A stretch of 53,990 nucleotides of DNA. Origin: Candidatus Gastranaerophilales bacterium. GTDB lineage: Bacteria; Cyanobacteriota; Vampirovibrionia; Gastranaerophilales; Gastranaerophilaceae. The notes below the pieces were generated by a model. That model was not told the origin of the DNA and did not search any database. It saw nothing but the letters and a program-made list of their open reading frames with translations. A program made the position numbers and the translations under genes. Below are positions 17,655-26,582 of this stretch, in pieces; the first letter of the stretch is position 1; each line of letters starts with the position of its first letter. Location of the stretch: contig CALVBN010000013.1 in assembly GCA_944325785.1 (NCBI GenBank), positions 1 through 53,990 of the forward strand. Reading direction: 5' to 3'.

Positions 17655-18677
17655 TTAGTTTATTGATACTTTTTTATAGTTCAGCTTGTATTCTTCATTA
17701 ATGCCGATGTCGCTGAAATATTTCTCTTTCAGCTTCATATGTTCTCTTGTTATTATATTTCTTCTGTTTTGTTTTAATGGCTGTTTATATATTGACATAT
17801 GTCTTTCGTAATATTTATGCTTGTCTTTAAAGCCGTAGCGTTTGAGAAATCTATAATACAGCTCTTGATTATATTTATAAAGCATAAAATAAATGCAGTA
17901 ATTTCTATCCAGACTTTCATCACACTTCAAATCAAAATCTATAAAATGGAATTGACCGTCCTCTCCTATAACAAAATTGTGCAGATGACAGTCAGCCAGA
18001 TTACCGCAGACTTTATTCGGGTCATCCTTTGCTCTGTATGTTGTAAAAATATAGTTTAAGAGCTTATCAATAATAATCATTTTTTCTGCAAAGGGTTTGT
18101 TGCTTATATAATCATCAACCGCAATTCCGGGCAGATATTTTCTTTTGGAAACACTCGGTATATGCCGGAGTTTGTAATCACTGCGGAACTGTATTTTTTC
18201 TTGAACGTAGGAAGAGTTTATATATATTTCTCCTGTTTTTTTGTCTTTGGATATAAAAGAGTGGCCGATGTAATAATACCTTTCAACATATTTCCATAGA
18301 AATTCGCCGTTTTTGACACGGTCAATGTGTTCTTTATACAAAATAGAATTTTTGTTTAATTTATGGAATTCTATAATGTTTTCAGTGTGTCCGGACGGGA
18401 TAACATAGTCTTGAAAAAATTTATATTGCAGGTTAAGACACCCTTTATGAAAAATGAAAATAATTTCATGTGCCCTTAGGCAGAATAAATCATCGTCTTC
18501 TGCATTAAATAAAAGATTATATGCAAATTGTATAGTATTTTTGTTAACTAATAAATCTTGGCGGTGGATTTCTTCTTTGGCGCAGAATAATTTCAGCTTT
18601 ACTCCCAGTATGCAGATTTCTTTTCTTGAATAATTTGTTTTAATCGAAAATATGTTTTTGAATAATTTATCTAACAT
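17655..18677 (-). CDS. Protein-kinase-like (LPS kinase / APH-type) phosphotransferase
   Basis: The 340-residue protein contains the catalytic loop of the kinase/aminoglycoside phosphotransferase fold. DCHLHN fits DxHxxN near residue 229, and FIDFD, the metal-binding DFD, follows 15 residues later. The N-terminus carries a KEICILGVKLKLF segment commonly found in LPS/capsule sugar-modifying proteins. A role in phosphorylating a surface glycan or lipid A core is therefore plausible, as for WaaP-like enzymes, and it lies next to lptCA. AAAGGAG precedes the ATG. The substrate is unknown and sequence similarity to any named kinase is weak. Confidence 0.6.
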   Translation of the reverse strand: MLDKLFKNIFSIKTNYSRKEICILGVKLKLFCAKEEIHRQDLLVNKNTIQFAYNLLFNAEDDDLFCLRAHEIIFIFHKGCLNLQYKFFQDYVIPSGHTENIIEFHKLNKNSILYKEHIDRVKNGEFLWKYVERYYYIGHSFISKDKKTGEIYINSSYVQEKIQFRSDYKLRHIPSVSKRKYLPGIAVDDYISNKPFAEKMIIIDKLLNYIFTTYRAKDDPNKVCGNLADCHLHNFVIGEDGQFHFIDFDLKCDESLDRNYCIYFMLYKYNQELYYRFLKRYGFKDKHKYYERHMSIYKQPLKQNRRNIITREHMKLKEKYFSDIGINEEYKLNYKKVSIN

Positions 18678-18711
18678 TTTTTCTCCTTTCTGACATTATA
18701 TCAAAAAAGAT

Positions 18712-18739
18712 TTGATAGTTCATATCTATGTGTTACAAT
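18712..18739 (+). promoter_or_regulatory. dprA promoter, extended -10
   Basis: TTGATA (18712-18717), a 16-nt spacer and TG-T-TACAAT (hexamer 18734-18739) end 7 nt before the dprA ATG. The transcription start would coincide with the start codon. Confidence 0.65.
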
Positions 18740-18746
18740 CTAAAGC

Positions 18747-19823
18747 ATGGATACAAAGTACTGGATAGCTTTTTCATCTATTGAATCAATTGATTCTTTA
18801 TTTGTTCAAAGATTATATAATTATTTCGGTGATATAGAAACCGCATTTAAAGCTGAATATAAAGATTTAAAACAAATAGAGGGATTAAGCGTAAAAAAGG
18901 CTGAAAATTTTATTGAAAAACGTAAAGGGCTGGATGTCGACAGAGTATATGAAGAAGTTGAAAAACGAAATATTAGTATTTTGACGTTTGACAGTCCGAA
19001 TTATCCTTATATGCTTTCCCAGATTTCTAACCCTCCTATGGTTTTGTATTATAAAGGCGACTTGTTTTCCTGTAACTTGAAAAGAACTGTTGCTTTTGTA
19101 GGTTCAAGAAGGGCAAGTTTTAACGGAAAAGAGGGCGTTAAAAAAATTATAGATGAACTTCGCGGAACAGATATTTGTATTGTATCCGGTCTGGCAGAGG
19201 GAATTGATTCAACCGCTCACAAAAGCGCTATTGAGAATAATTTAAAGACAATCGGCGTCATTGCAAGCGGTTTGGATTATACATACCCTAGCGGAAACAA
19301 GCATTTGTATGAAGAAATAGAGAATGGTTACGGGGCTGTTGTTACCGAGTATTATCCGACATTTGAGCCTTTAAAATTCAGATTCCCTCAAAGAAACAGA
19401 ATTGTAACAGGTCTTTCTTACGGAACTGTGGTAGGCGAAGCCGCTTTAAAAAGCGGGGCTTTAATATCAGCCAATCTTACTCTTGAACAGGGCAGAGAGC
19501 TTATGTGCATCCCCGGTGCAATTAATAACTCTAATACAGAAGGGGTCTATAAGCTTTTAAAAGACGGCGCCGGTCTTGTAACCTCCGGACAGGACGTCTT
19601 AAATACTTTGAATTGGGAAATCATAACAGAAAAATCAGAAATATCTACAGAAGACCCCGTTGAAAAAATAATTTTTGGTATAATAGGAGTGGAGCCAAAA
19701 GGTTTTGATGAGCTCCAAATTCAGACGAATTTAGATACAGACAAGCTTTTGACAGTTTTAACAATGATGGAAGTCAAAGGGCTTATTAAACAGATAGAGG
19801 GTGACAGGTATATAAAAGCATGA
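18747..19823 (+). CDS. dprA: DNA processing protein DprA (DNA-protecting protein)
   Basis: The 358-residue protein loads RecA onto incoming single-stranded DNA during natural transformation. It has an N-terminal SAM-like segment, then the DprA Rossmann core with VGSRRAS, SGLAEGIDSTAHKSAI, YPSGN and FPQRNRIVTGLS, and a C-terminal winged helix. It overlaps topA by 4 nt (ATGA), a classic bacterial arrangement. Its -10 hexamer lies 7 nt before the ATG and no Shine-Dalgarno is present, so translation from a leaderless mRNA is predicted. Competence is suggested but no com genes are in the window. Confidence 0.95.
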   Translation: MDTKYWIAFSSIESIDSLFVQRLYNYFGDIETAFKAEYKDLKQIEGLSVKKAENFIEKRKGLDVDRVYEEVEKRNISILTFDSPNYPYMLSQISNPPMVLYYKGDLFSCNLKRTVAFVGSRRASFNGKEGVKKIIDELRGTDICIVSGLAEGIDSTAHKSAIENNLKTIGVIASGLDYTYPSGNKHLYEEIENGYGAVVTEYYPTFEPLKFRFPQRNRIVTGLSYGTVVGEAALKSGALISANLTLEQGRELMCIPGAINNSNTEGVYKLLKDGAGLVTSGQDVLNTLNWEIITEKSEISTEDPVEKIIFGIIGVEPKGFDELQIQTNLDTDKLLTVLTMMEVKGLIKQIEGDRYIKA

Positions 19824-22123
19824 CAACAACAGCGGAAAAAAGTACTAAGAGTAAAAAAGAGAAAGCGCTTGTTATAGTTGAGTCTCCTGCAAAATCTAAG
19901 ACAATTAAAAAGATTTTGGGCGACGGGTATCAGATTGAAGCAAGTTTCGGGCATGTAAGAAATCTGCCGGAAAACGTTCTGGGCTTTGATGTAAACAATG
20001 ATTTCAAGCCGACTTATGTAATTATTCCGGAAAAAAAGAAAGTTGTTACAAAGCTGAATGATTTGGCAAAAAAATCTGATAAAGTATATCTTGCATCCGA
20101 CCCTGACCGCGAGGGAGAAGCAATTGCCTGGCATGTACGGGAGCTTCTTGATGTTCCGGATAATAAAGTTTTTAGGATAGAGTTTAATGAAATTACGCCG
20201 AAGGCGGTAAAGTATGCGGTAGAACACTCTCGCCAGATTGATATGGACAGGGTTAAAGCACAACAGACAAGACAGATTCTTGATAAACTTGTGGGCTACA
20301 AATTATCGCCTGTTCTCTGGAAACAGCTGGGCAATTATAGACTCTCTGCTGGGCGTGTTCAATCAGTTGCTCTGCGTATGATTTGCGAGAGAGAAGAAGA
20401 AATAGAAGCTTTTGTCCCGAAAGAATACTGGTCTGTTCATGCAATTATGGATAAAGACGGAAAACTCTTTGAGGCGGAAGTTAATAAATACAAAAACAAA
20501 AAATTTGATATAAATAATGAAGAAGAAGCGAATAAAATTAAAGATTTTCTTACAAATCCCGACACAGAATTTGTGGTAGAAAAAGTCGCTAAAAAAACAA
20601 CCAAAAGAAAACCTACAGCGCCTTTTATAACATCGACCCTTCAAAGAGCCGCAAGCTCAAAGCTCGGTTTCGGTGTTTCTAAGACCATGCAGGTTGCGCA
20701 AAAATTATATGAAGGTATTGAAATTGACGGCACTCCGGTTGGTTTGATTACTTATATGAGAACAGACAGCGTCAGAATTTCCGATGACGCGCACGAAATG
20801 GCAAAGTCATTTATTCTTCAAAATTACGGCGAAAAATACTATCCGCCAACAACGAATATTTATGTTAAAGGAAAACAAAACGTTCAAGATGCTCACGAAG
20901 CAATAAGACCGTCTTATCCGGACAGAACTCCGGAAAGCATCAAACAATATCTCACGCCGGAACAGTATAAATTGTATAAACTTATCTGGGATAAATTTAT
21001 GTCATCCCAGATGGCTCCAGCAGAGATTGCAAACAAAACTATAGATATAAAAGCCGGCGACTATAATCTAAAAGCAGGAACAAGCAAAATTTTATTCGAC
21101 GGATTTTTGAAACTTTATAATGATGCGGAAGAAGATGAAAAAGATGCGGATGCAAAAATTCCGGATTTAGAAGAAGGCGATAAAGTTAAATGTAAAGAAG
21201 TTCTGCCCAAACAGCACTTTACACAGCCTCCTCCAAGATATAATGAAGCCTCGCTTGTTAAGGCGCTGGAAGAACACGGAATCGGGCGCCCGTCAACTTA
21301 TGCTACAATTATTACGGTAATTCAGACAAGAAAGTACGTAGAAAAGAAAGATAAGGCTCTTGTTCCGACACTTCTGGGCAGAACTGTCTGCAAGCAGCTT
21401 GTAAGCCAGTTTGCTGATATTATGGACTACAAGTTTACTGCAGGCATGGAAGAAAAATTGGACCAGATAGCAGAAAAGAAAGCTGTTTGGAATGTCGTTT
21501 TAAAAGAGTTCTATACTCCATTTATGGAAGTTGTTAATTCTGTAATGAAAACCGGACAAAAAGTTGTTATTGAAAGCGATAAAAAATGTCCGAACTGCGG
21601 ACGTGTAATGCTTGTTAAGACCAGCCGTTTCGGAACTCAGTTCTTGGGCTGTTCCGGCTATCCGGAATGTAAAACAATTATTTCATTAAACAACAGCGTA
21701 GAATTGGACGATATGGACAACGGCTCTGGAGAGAGTACGGTTGAAGAAAAGTGTGAAAAGTGCGGTGGCGGTATGATTATGAAAATCGGACCGTACGGAA
21801 AATATCTGGAATGCAAAGAGTGCAAAAACCGCAAAAAATATATCCGCTCAACCGGTGTAAAATGTCCAAAGTGCGGAGAAGGCGTAATTATAGAGAAAAA
21901 GTCAAAATACGGCAAAATCTTCTTCGGCTGTAACCGTTATCCGGACTGTTCATACGCCCTTTGGGATGAGCCTACCGGAAATACTTGTCCTGAGTGTGGA
22001 GAGCTTCTGGTTAAAAAGAATACCAAAAACGGGTTGTTTGAAGTCTGCTCCAGCAGAACCTGTTCATTTAAGCGAAGCATGGAAAGTAATGCGGACATAG
22101 AAGCAGATACAGAAAAAGAATAA
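19820..22123 (+). CDS. topA: DNA topoisomerase I
   Basis: The 767-residue type IA topoisomerase relaxes negative supercoils. The N-terminal TOPRIM domain shows VESPAKSKTIKKIL and the acidic DPDREGEAIAWH. The catalytic tyrosine is in GLITYMRTDSVRIS (about residue 311). Three to four C-terminal zinc-ribbon modules with CxxC pairs follow after residue 590 (CPNCGRVM, CEKCGGGM, CPKCGEGV, CPECGELL). The length is typical for TopA with several zinc ribbons. It is translationally coupled to dprA and ends at an intrinsic terminator. Confidence 0.97.
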   Translation: MTTTAEKSTKSKKEKALVIVESPAKSKTIKKILGDGYQIEASFGHVRNLPENVLGFDVNNDFKPTYVIIPEKKKVVTKLNDLAKKSDKVYLASDPDREGEAIAWHVRELLDVPDNKVFRIEFNEITPKAVKYAVEHSRQIDMDRVKAQQTRQILDKLVGYKLSPVLWKQLGNYRLSAGRVQSVALRMICEREEEIEAFVPKEYWSVHAIMDKDGKLFEAEVNKYKNKKFDINNEEEANKIKDFLTNPDTEFVVEKVAKKTTKRKPTAPFITSTLQRAASSKLGFGVSKTMQVAQKLYEGIEIDGTPVGLITYMRTDSVRISDDAHEMAKSFILQNYGEKYYPPTTNIYVKGKQNVQDAHEAIRPSYPDRTPESIKQYLTPEQYKLYKLIWDKFMSSQMAPAEIANKTIDIKAGDYNLKAGTSKILFDGFLKLYNDAEEDEKDADAKIPDLEEGDKVKCKEVLPKQHFTQPPPRYNEASLVKALEEHGIGRPSTYATIITVIQTRKYVEKKDKALVPTLLGRTVCKQLVSQFADIMDYKFTAGMEEKLDQIAEKKAVWNVVLKEFYTPFMEVVNSVMKTGQKVVIESDKKCPNCGRVMLVKTSRFGTQFLGCSGYPECKTIISLNNSVELDDMDNGSGESTVEEKCEKCGGGMIMKIGPYGKYLECKECKNRKKYIRSTGVKCPKCGEGVIIEKKSKYGKIFFGCNRYPDCSYALWDEPTGNTCPECGELLVKKNTKNGLFEVCSSRTCSFKRSMESNADIEADTEKE

Positions 22124-22155
22124 AAAAAATGTGCGTTATTAAACGCACATTTTTT
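22124..22155. terminator. Bidirectional intrinsic terminator
   Basis: A 14-bp stem (22124-22137 with 22142-22155) with A-run and T-run ends and a 4-nt loop separates topA from the convergent peptidase-like gene. Confidence 0.9.
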
Positions 22156-22157
22156 AT

Positions 22158-22976
22158 TTATTCAGTCAATGACTTAAGTATTGTATAAGATGCATCCCAG
22201 CCGCTTAAACCACCGGTTGATTTATACTGGGCAATATTCTTTTTTCTTAAGGCTTTATTTTTTTCCTGTTCTTTGTTGAATTTTTCGAGTTTCTTCTTGC
22301 TTGAATTTCTTTCTTCAACAATCGGATTAGCATATTCTAAAAATGCCCTGTATTCCTGGCATCCGTATCCAGCTTTAACCTTATCCGGATAATTGTATGT
22401 CATATAATCAAACACATTCATCGCTCTTTCTGTGTTTGCCGGCTTACCCTGCAGGATTTCCATAGTGCTTCCAGGCATCTTGGTTATGACAACAATCATT
22501 GCAAGCGGATTGTAGCCGGTTTTTACAAGTAAATCAATTCCTGTAATATCAGCTTCTTTTTCATCACTTAAGCTGGCTTTGTTTGCTAAAAATTCGCTAT
22601 TTGCTGCAGTTGAAATGATATTATCAGAGCTTAGTCTGCTAGTGATAGCATTTTTCGCAGCACTTCTCATTTTGTTTTTAGAATATGTGCCGTTGATTAT
22701 ATGTCCCATTTCATTTGCAATTACGGCTGCAACTTCACTGTCATTTCCTGTGTAAGATAAGTCAGTGCTTGAGATTTGAATAACATTAGTTGTTGAAACA
22801 GACGAGTTATTTGCTTCACCATTTACAACCTTAAAAGTTGTTTTAGCAGGAAGATTGTTTTTGGAAATAATCGTGCTTCCTACTTCGGAAACTCTGTCCG
22901 AAGCAACCCAGGTTCCTGCGTATGATACTGTTGTCATGAACGCAAAAGCAAAAATCGATACAATAATCTTTTTCAT
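22158..22976 (-). CDS. Secreted M48 peptidase-like protein with altered HExxH motif
   Basis: The 272-residue protein has a clear signal peptide (MKKIIVSIFAFAFMTTVSYA, cleavage before Gly21). It then shows an M48-family arrangement, with the active-site helix AAVIANEMGHIING and a downstream third-ligand region KEADITGIDLLVKTGYNP. The first zinc histidine of HExxH is replaced by Asn88 (codon AAT), leaving NEMGH, so zinc binding and catalysis are questionable. A coiled, lysine-rich segment of about 35 residues lies near the C-terminus. AGGAGG precedes the ATG. Pseudoprotease or altered metal site are both possible. Confidence 0.75.
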   Translation of the reverse strand: MKKIIVSIFAFAFMTTVSYAGTWVASDRVSEVGSTIISKNNLPAKTTFKVVNGEANNSSVSTTNVIQISSTDLSYTGNDSEVAAVIANEMGHIINGTYSKNKMRSAAKNAITSRLSSDNIISTAANSEFLANKASLSDEKEADITGIDLLVKTGYNPLAMIVVITKMPGSTMEILQGKPANTERAMNVFDYMTYNYPDKVKAGYGCQEYRAFLEYANPIVEERNSSKKKLEKFNKEQEKNKALRKKNIAQYKSTGGLSGWDASYTILKSLTE

Positions 22977-23078
22977 TTTTCCTCCTTATTATCTGTTTTA
23001 TTTTAGCATTAAAAAGGCAAAAAATATATTTTTAAACTTAAATTGCGCATATACTGATTAAGTGCTATATATAATCTT

Positions 23079-23420
23079 ATGTATGATGAATTATTCAAAA
23101 AACTTTCAAATTCAAAATTTCGGAGTAAGTTTAAACTAAAAGATAAGGAAAAAGCATATATAACAGAAAAAGGGCTTGATACAATAAAATCACACGCGAT
23201 GGATTTTATTGCAAAACGAATTGCGCCTGCCTATATTCCAAACGACGGCAAGCAGACTCCCATGCGCGGACATCCTGTTTTTATTGCTCAGCACGCTTGT
23301 GCAGTCTGCTGCAGGGGGTGTATAGAAAAGTGGCATAACATTCCTAAAGGATGCGAACTGACATCTAAACAGCAGGAATATCTGGTTAATGTAATAATGG
23401 AGTGGATAAAACGGCAATGA
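23079..23420 (+). CDS. DUF4186 family protein
   Basis: The 113-residue product matches DUF4186: an N-terminal SKFRSKFKLKDKEKAYI, a central TPMRGHPVFIAQHACAVCCRGC with conserved His and Cys residues, and CIEKWHNIPKG, followed by a short helical end. The His/Cys spacing suggests metal binding, but no function is established. The stop codon overlaps the start of ybaK (ATGA), so translation is probably coupled. The family call is firm. Confidence 0.85.
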   Translation: MYDELFKKLSNSKFRSKFKLKDKEKAYITEKGLDTIKSHAMDFIAKRIAPAYIPNDGKQTPMRGHPVFIAQHACAVCCRGCIEKWHNIPKGCELTSKQQEYLVNVIMEWIKRQ

Positions 23421-23899
23421 GCGATTATAAAACGAATGTAATGCGAATGCTTGATAAAGCAGGGGTAAAATATAAACATTATACGTATGCGGATACAGAT
23501 GCTATAAGCGGAACAGAAGTTGCCTCCGTTCTAAATCAAAATCCGCTTCAAGTCTTTAAAACACTCGTAACAGTTTCAAAATCAAAAAAGTATTATGTTT
23601 TTATGATACCGGTAGAAAGAGAACTTGATCTCAAAAAGGCATCACGCGCCGTAAATGAAAAATCAATAGAAATGCTTAAATCAAAAGAGCTTCTGCCTCT
23701 AACCGGATATGTACACGGCGGATGTTCGCCAATAGGAATGAAAAAATTCTTTCCGACTGTTATAGACAGCTCTGCGCAGAATTTTGAAACAATAATTTTT
23801 AGCGCGGGAAAAATCGGATATCAAGTTGAATTAAGCCTGGATGATTTGGCAAAAGTAATCAAATTTCAGCTTAGAGAGCTTTGTTCTTGCCAAGCTTAA
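23417..23899 (+). CDS. ybaK: Cys-tRNA(Pro)/Cys-tRNA(Cys) deacylase (YbaK/EbsC)
   Basis: The 160-residue YbaK-type editing enzyme hydrolyses mischarged Cys-tRNA(Pro) in trans. Visible motifs are HYTYADTDAISGTEVA, the conserved lysine in QVFKTLV, and GYVHGGCSPIGMKK, the family GGxSPxG signature. I chose the ATG at 23417, which overlaps the DUF4186 stop as ATGA; a GTG five codons upstream is also in frame. Its last 29 nt overlap the convergent DUF2023 gene, so antisense interaction at the 3' ends is possible. Confidence 0.9.
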   Translation: MSDYKTNVMRMLDKAGVKYKHYTYADTDAISGTEVASVLNQNPLQVFKTLVTVSKSKKYYVFMIPVERELDLKKASRAVNEKSIEMLKSKELLPLTGYVHGGCSPIGMKKFFPTVIDSSAQNFETIIFSAGKIGYQVELSLDDLAKVIKFQLRELCSCQA

Positions 23900-24281
23900 T
23901 TATGTTATTTTTAATTTTCATATATCTTTCACACTGCTTAACTCTGTCATAGCCAAGCATTATTCCCAGCATAAAATCCTGTTCCGCGCTCAACTCATTT
24001 AATTTGGGGTTAAAAGTTCTTACCACATTTACGCATTCCGGAGCGCCAAAGTACACATTAATTTTATTAGGTTCAATTTCATGAATAACATAGTCAATAT
24101 TTTCATGCTTCAGTCTTTGTTCAATTAAGCTCCGGTTTTGCGCTTTTTCTGTTGTTAAAATAAGATTTCTTATCCCCTTTTTAAATTCATAAATATGGTG
24201 ATGAAAGACCCTTAAATCGGCATTACCTTGAAAATTGGCTCTATTTTGGCTTTTATACGGCAAAATATTAAGAACTTTCAA
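23871..24281 (-). CDS. DUF2023 family protein with N-terminal NFQG signature
   Basis: The 136-residue product fits DUF2023: VFHHHIYEFKKGIRNLIL, DYVIHEI, KINVYFGAPECV and AEQDFMLGIMLGYDRVKQCERY. The first 20 residues, ending RANFQG, lie outside the domain and resemble the short FKG leaders of other proteins in the window. The start codon is TTG at 24281, supported by a GAGAGGGGGAG stretch just upstream. A promoter (TTGACA-N17-TAATAT) lies about 45 nt upstream. No biochemical function is known for the family. Confidence 0.82.
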   Translation of the reverse strand: MKVLNILPYKSQNRANFQGNADLRVFHHHIYEFKKGIRNLILTTEKAQNRSLIEQRLKHENIDYVIHEIEPNKINVYFGAPECVNVVRTFNPKLNELSAEQDFMLGIMLGYDRVKQCERYMKIKNNIIKLGKNKAL

Positions 24282-24322
24282 ACGCTCCCCCTCTCTTGTT
24301 AGGCAAATCTAACTTTAATATT

Positions 24323-24351
24323 ATATTAAATGATATGCTGATTTTTGTCAA
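24323..24351 (-). promoter_or_regulatory. Promoter of the DUF2023 gene
   Basis: On the minus strand TTGACA (24351-24346), a 17-nt spacer and TAATAT (24328-24323) precede the TTG start by about 40 nt. Confidence 0.6.
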
Positions 24352-24361
24352 ATGAACATAA

Positions 24362-24391
24362 AAAAAGACGACTTTTGCAAGTCGTCTTTTT
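24362..24391. terminator. Terminator of the ribosomal protein operon
   Basis: A 13-bp stem (24362-24374 with 24379-24391), TTGC loop and A/T runs on both sides lie just downstream of rpsI on the minus strand. Confidence 0.9.
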
Positions 24392-24409
24392 GAAAATATA
24401 ATATACGTA

Positions 24410-24808
24410 TTAACGTTTTGAGAACTGGAAGCGTTTTCTAGCTCTTTTTCTACCGTATTTTTTACGTTCTTTAACGCGTGCATCACGTGTTAACAGACCT
24501 TCTGCTCTCAATACGTTTTTGTATTCTTCGTTAACTTTCAATAATGCTCTTGAAATACCGTGTCTGATAGCCGCTGATTGAGCAACAATACCGCCCCCTA
24601 CAGCTTTAACTCTTACATCATATTTGTCTTGATTTTCAGTTAAAACAAGAGGTCTGTAAATCATCATTTCTACAGCAGGCATATTACCGATATAAGCACC
24701 TAAAGTCTTTCCGTTAACAAAGATTCTGCCTTTGCCTTTTACTAATTTTACAACTGCAACAGCGCATTTTCTGCGTCCTGTAGCCATAATTTCTTGATTA
24801 TCAGCCAT
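24410..24808 (-). CDS. rpsI: 30S ribosomal protein S9
   Basis: The 132-residue S9 protein has the expected ATGRRKCAVA start of the fold and KAVGGGIVAQSAAIRHGISR in the middle. It ends with the arginine/lysine-rich tail RARKRFQFSKR, whose last residues contact the P-site tRNA. It overlaps the rplM stop by 1 nt (TAATG) with AAAGGGGGG upstream, so S13/L13-type co-translation with rplM is assured. It is the last gene before the operon terminator. Confidence 0.98.
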   Translation of the reverse strand: MADNQEIMATGRRKCAVAVVKLVKGKGRIFVNGKTLGAYIGNMPAVEMMIYRPLVLTENQDKYDVRVKAVGGGIVAQSAAIRHGISRALLKVNEEYKNVLRAEGLLTRDARVKERKKYGRKRARKRFQFSKR

Positions 24809-25242
24809 TAGTTACCCCCCTTTATTTCAATAGGTTTTTGAGCTGTGTGAGGATGGTTAGGACCGCAGTATACCTTTAATTTAGTGAACTGCTGAGCGCC
24901 CAGTGTGTTGTGCTGTAACATTCCTTTAACAGCCTTTTCAATTAACTTGGTTGCGTCTTTTTCGCGTACTTCTTTTACAGAAGCTGCTTTTAAACCGCCC
25001 GGATAACCGGTATGGTGATAATAAATTTTATCAGTTTCTTTATTACCGGATACTACAACCTTTTCTGCATTGATAACAATTACGAAGTCGCCTGTATCAA
25101 CGTTAGGAGTATATTCCGGCTTATTTTTACCTCTTAAAATGTTTGCAATTTGAACTGCAAGACGTCCAAGAATTTGACCGTCAGCATCAATTACATACCA
25201 TTTTCTTTCTACTTCAAGAGGTTTTGCTGAATATGTTTTCAT
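24808..25242 (-). CDS. rplM: 50S ribosomal protein L13
   Basis: The 144-residue L13 protein shows the conserved [42 protein letters not shown] and a terminal HTAQKP. The length is standard. It follows truA by 41 nt and is coupled to rpsI, the order truA-rplM-rpsI being common in bacteria. Confidence 0.98.
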   Translation of the reverse strand: MKTYSAKPLEVERKWYVIDADGQILGRLAVQIANILRGKNKPEYTPNVDTGDFVIVINAEKVVVSGNKETDKIYYHHTGYPGGLKAASVKEVREKDATKLIEKAVKGMLQHNTLGAQQFTKLKVYCGPNHPHTAQKPIEIKGGN

Positions 25243-25283
25243 GCTTATTCTCCATTGTTATGGCAAATCCTAAGATTTACCCC

Positions 25284-26114
25284 TTAGTATTCTACTTTCA
25301 TTAATGTAAGTCCATAAGGACTCGCGGTTTGACCGGCTTTTCGCCTGTCACGAGCCTCCAGAACATTTTTCATATGTTCTGCAGACAGTTGATGCCCCTC
25401 GATTTCAAGGAGCGTACCGACTATTGTTCTTACCATATTATAAAGAAACCTGTTTCCTTCAATATGTATAAAAACCCTGTCACCTTGTTTTTCAACTTCG
25501 GCTCTGGTTATAAAACAAACTTTGCTCGGGTTCAGCGTTCCGGAACTTTTGAAGCTTGAAAAATCGTGTTCTCCCAAAAGGCTGTTTAATGCCTCCTGCA
25601 TCCTTTGAATATCCAGCGGGTATTTTACCCTTAAGATATCCCCGTCAAAAGCCTGTTTATAACGCCGATTTATAAGTTCATACCTATAATATCTTGATTT
25701 CGCAGACTTCTGTGCGTGGAATGACGGCGGAACAATTCTCAAGTTACTGACGGATATGTCTGCGGGAAGTATTTCATTTATGTGATAGATAAAATCTGAA
25801 GCAACAATTTCTTTATCATAATCGAAATGAATAACCTGCCCGAGAGCATTAACACCCCTGTCAGTTCTTCCGGAGAAGATTGTTTTTATCGGTCTTATAT
25901 TGTTTGCGCCTTGTTCTGCCTCAGCGCCTGTCCTTTCCTGCTGATTTTCATCAGCCTTTCCAGACCTGCACCGGCTTGCGCCTATCAATGTACTGATTGC
26001 TTTTTCCAGTTCGCCCTGTATAGTGGGTAATGGAATTTGTTTTCCGCCTTCAAATTGTATCTGGCTTCCGGCATAATCCCTGCCCCTATACTGAACGTCA
26101 AGAGCGTAGCGCAT
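25284..26114 (-). CDS. truA: tRNA pseudouridine(38-40) synthase
   Basis: The 276-residue enzyme converts uridines 38-40 of tRNA anticodon stems to pseudouridine. The catalytic aspartate is in FSGRTDRGVNALGQ, and downstream blocks AKSRYYRYEL, DFSSFKSSG and GNRFLYNMVRTIVGT match the family. A polar insertion of roughly 30 residues (about 49-75, rich in Glu, Gln and Gly) between the first strand region and the catalytic loop is unusual. It begins 4 nt after the rplQ stop and is in the ribosomal operon. Confidence 0.95.
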   Translation of the reverse strand: MRYALDVQYRGRDYAGSQIQFEGGKQIPLPTIQGELEKAISTLIGASRCRSGKADENQQERTGAEAEQGANNIRPIKTIFSGRTDRGVNALGQVIHFDYDKEIVASDFIYHINEILPADISVSNLRIVPPSFHAQKSAKSRYYRYELINRRYKQAFDGDILRVKYPLDIQRMQEALNSLLGEHDFSSFKSSGTLNPSKVCFITRAEVEKQGDRVFIHIEGNRFLYNMVRTIVGTLLEIEGHQLSAEHMKNVLEARDRRKAGQTASPYGLTLMKVEY

Positions 26115-26118
26115 TCAA

Positions 26119-26547
26119 TTATACCAATTGAATCAGCGCCATTTCAGAAGCATCCCCTCTGCGAGGAGGAAGTCTGTATATTCTTGTATAACCGCCCTGT
26201 CTTGATGAATATTTAACGCCTATTACGCTGAATAATTTTCTCAAAACAGTTTGTTTAGCTAATTTCTTTCCTTCTTGAGGTGTTTCAAAGATTTCGCCTG
26301 TTGCTGTATCAATAAACTGACCGATTTCTTTGTCGTAAATATATCTGCCAGCCAGTCTTCTTGAGTTCAAGTCGCCTTTTTTTGCCATAGTGATAACGTT
26401 TTCAGCGTACGGCTGAAGAGCTTTTGCTCTTGCCATAGTTGTTTTTATTTCACCGTGAACAAAAAGTTCGGTCGCCAATGAACGCAATAAAGCCTTTCTT
26501 TGGTCTTGCGCTTTACCTAGCGTATGTTTTTTTGTCTGGTGTCTCAT
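26119..26547 (-). CDS. rplQ: 50S ribosomal protein L17
   Basis: The 142-residue L17 protein begins MRHQTKKHTLGKAQDQRKAL and carries the family LATELFVHGEIKTTMARAKAL. It ends GGYTRIYRLPPRRGDASEMA. It is somewhat longer than the 116-130 residues common elsewhere because of a central insertion around residues 75-95. It follows rpoA by 35 nt, the universal gene order. Confidence 0.98.
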   Translation of the reverse strand: MRHQTKKHTLGKAQDQRKALLRSLATELFVHGEIKTTMARAKALQPYAENVITMAKKGDLNSRRLAGRYIYDKEIGQFIDTATGEIFETPQEGKKLAKQTVLRKLFSVIGVKYSSRQGGYTRIYRLPPRRGDASEMALIQLV

Positions 26548-26582
26548 TTTTACTTTTCCTTATATATTAATTTACTTATTTA

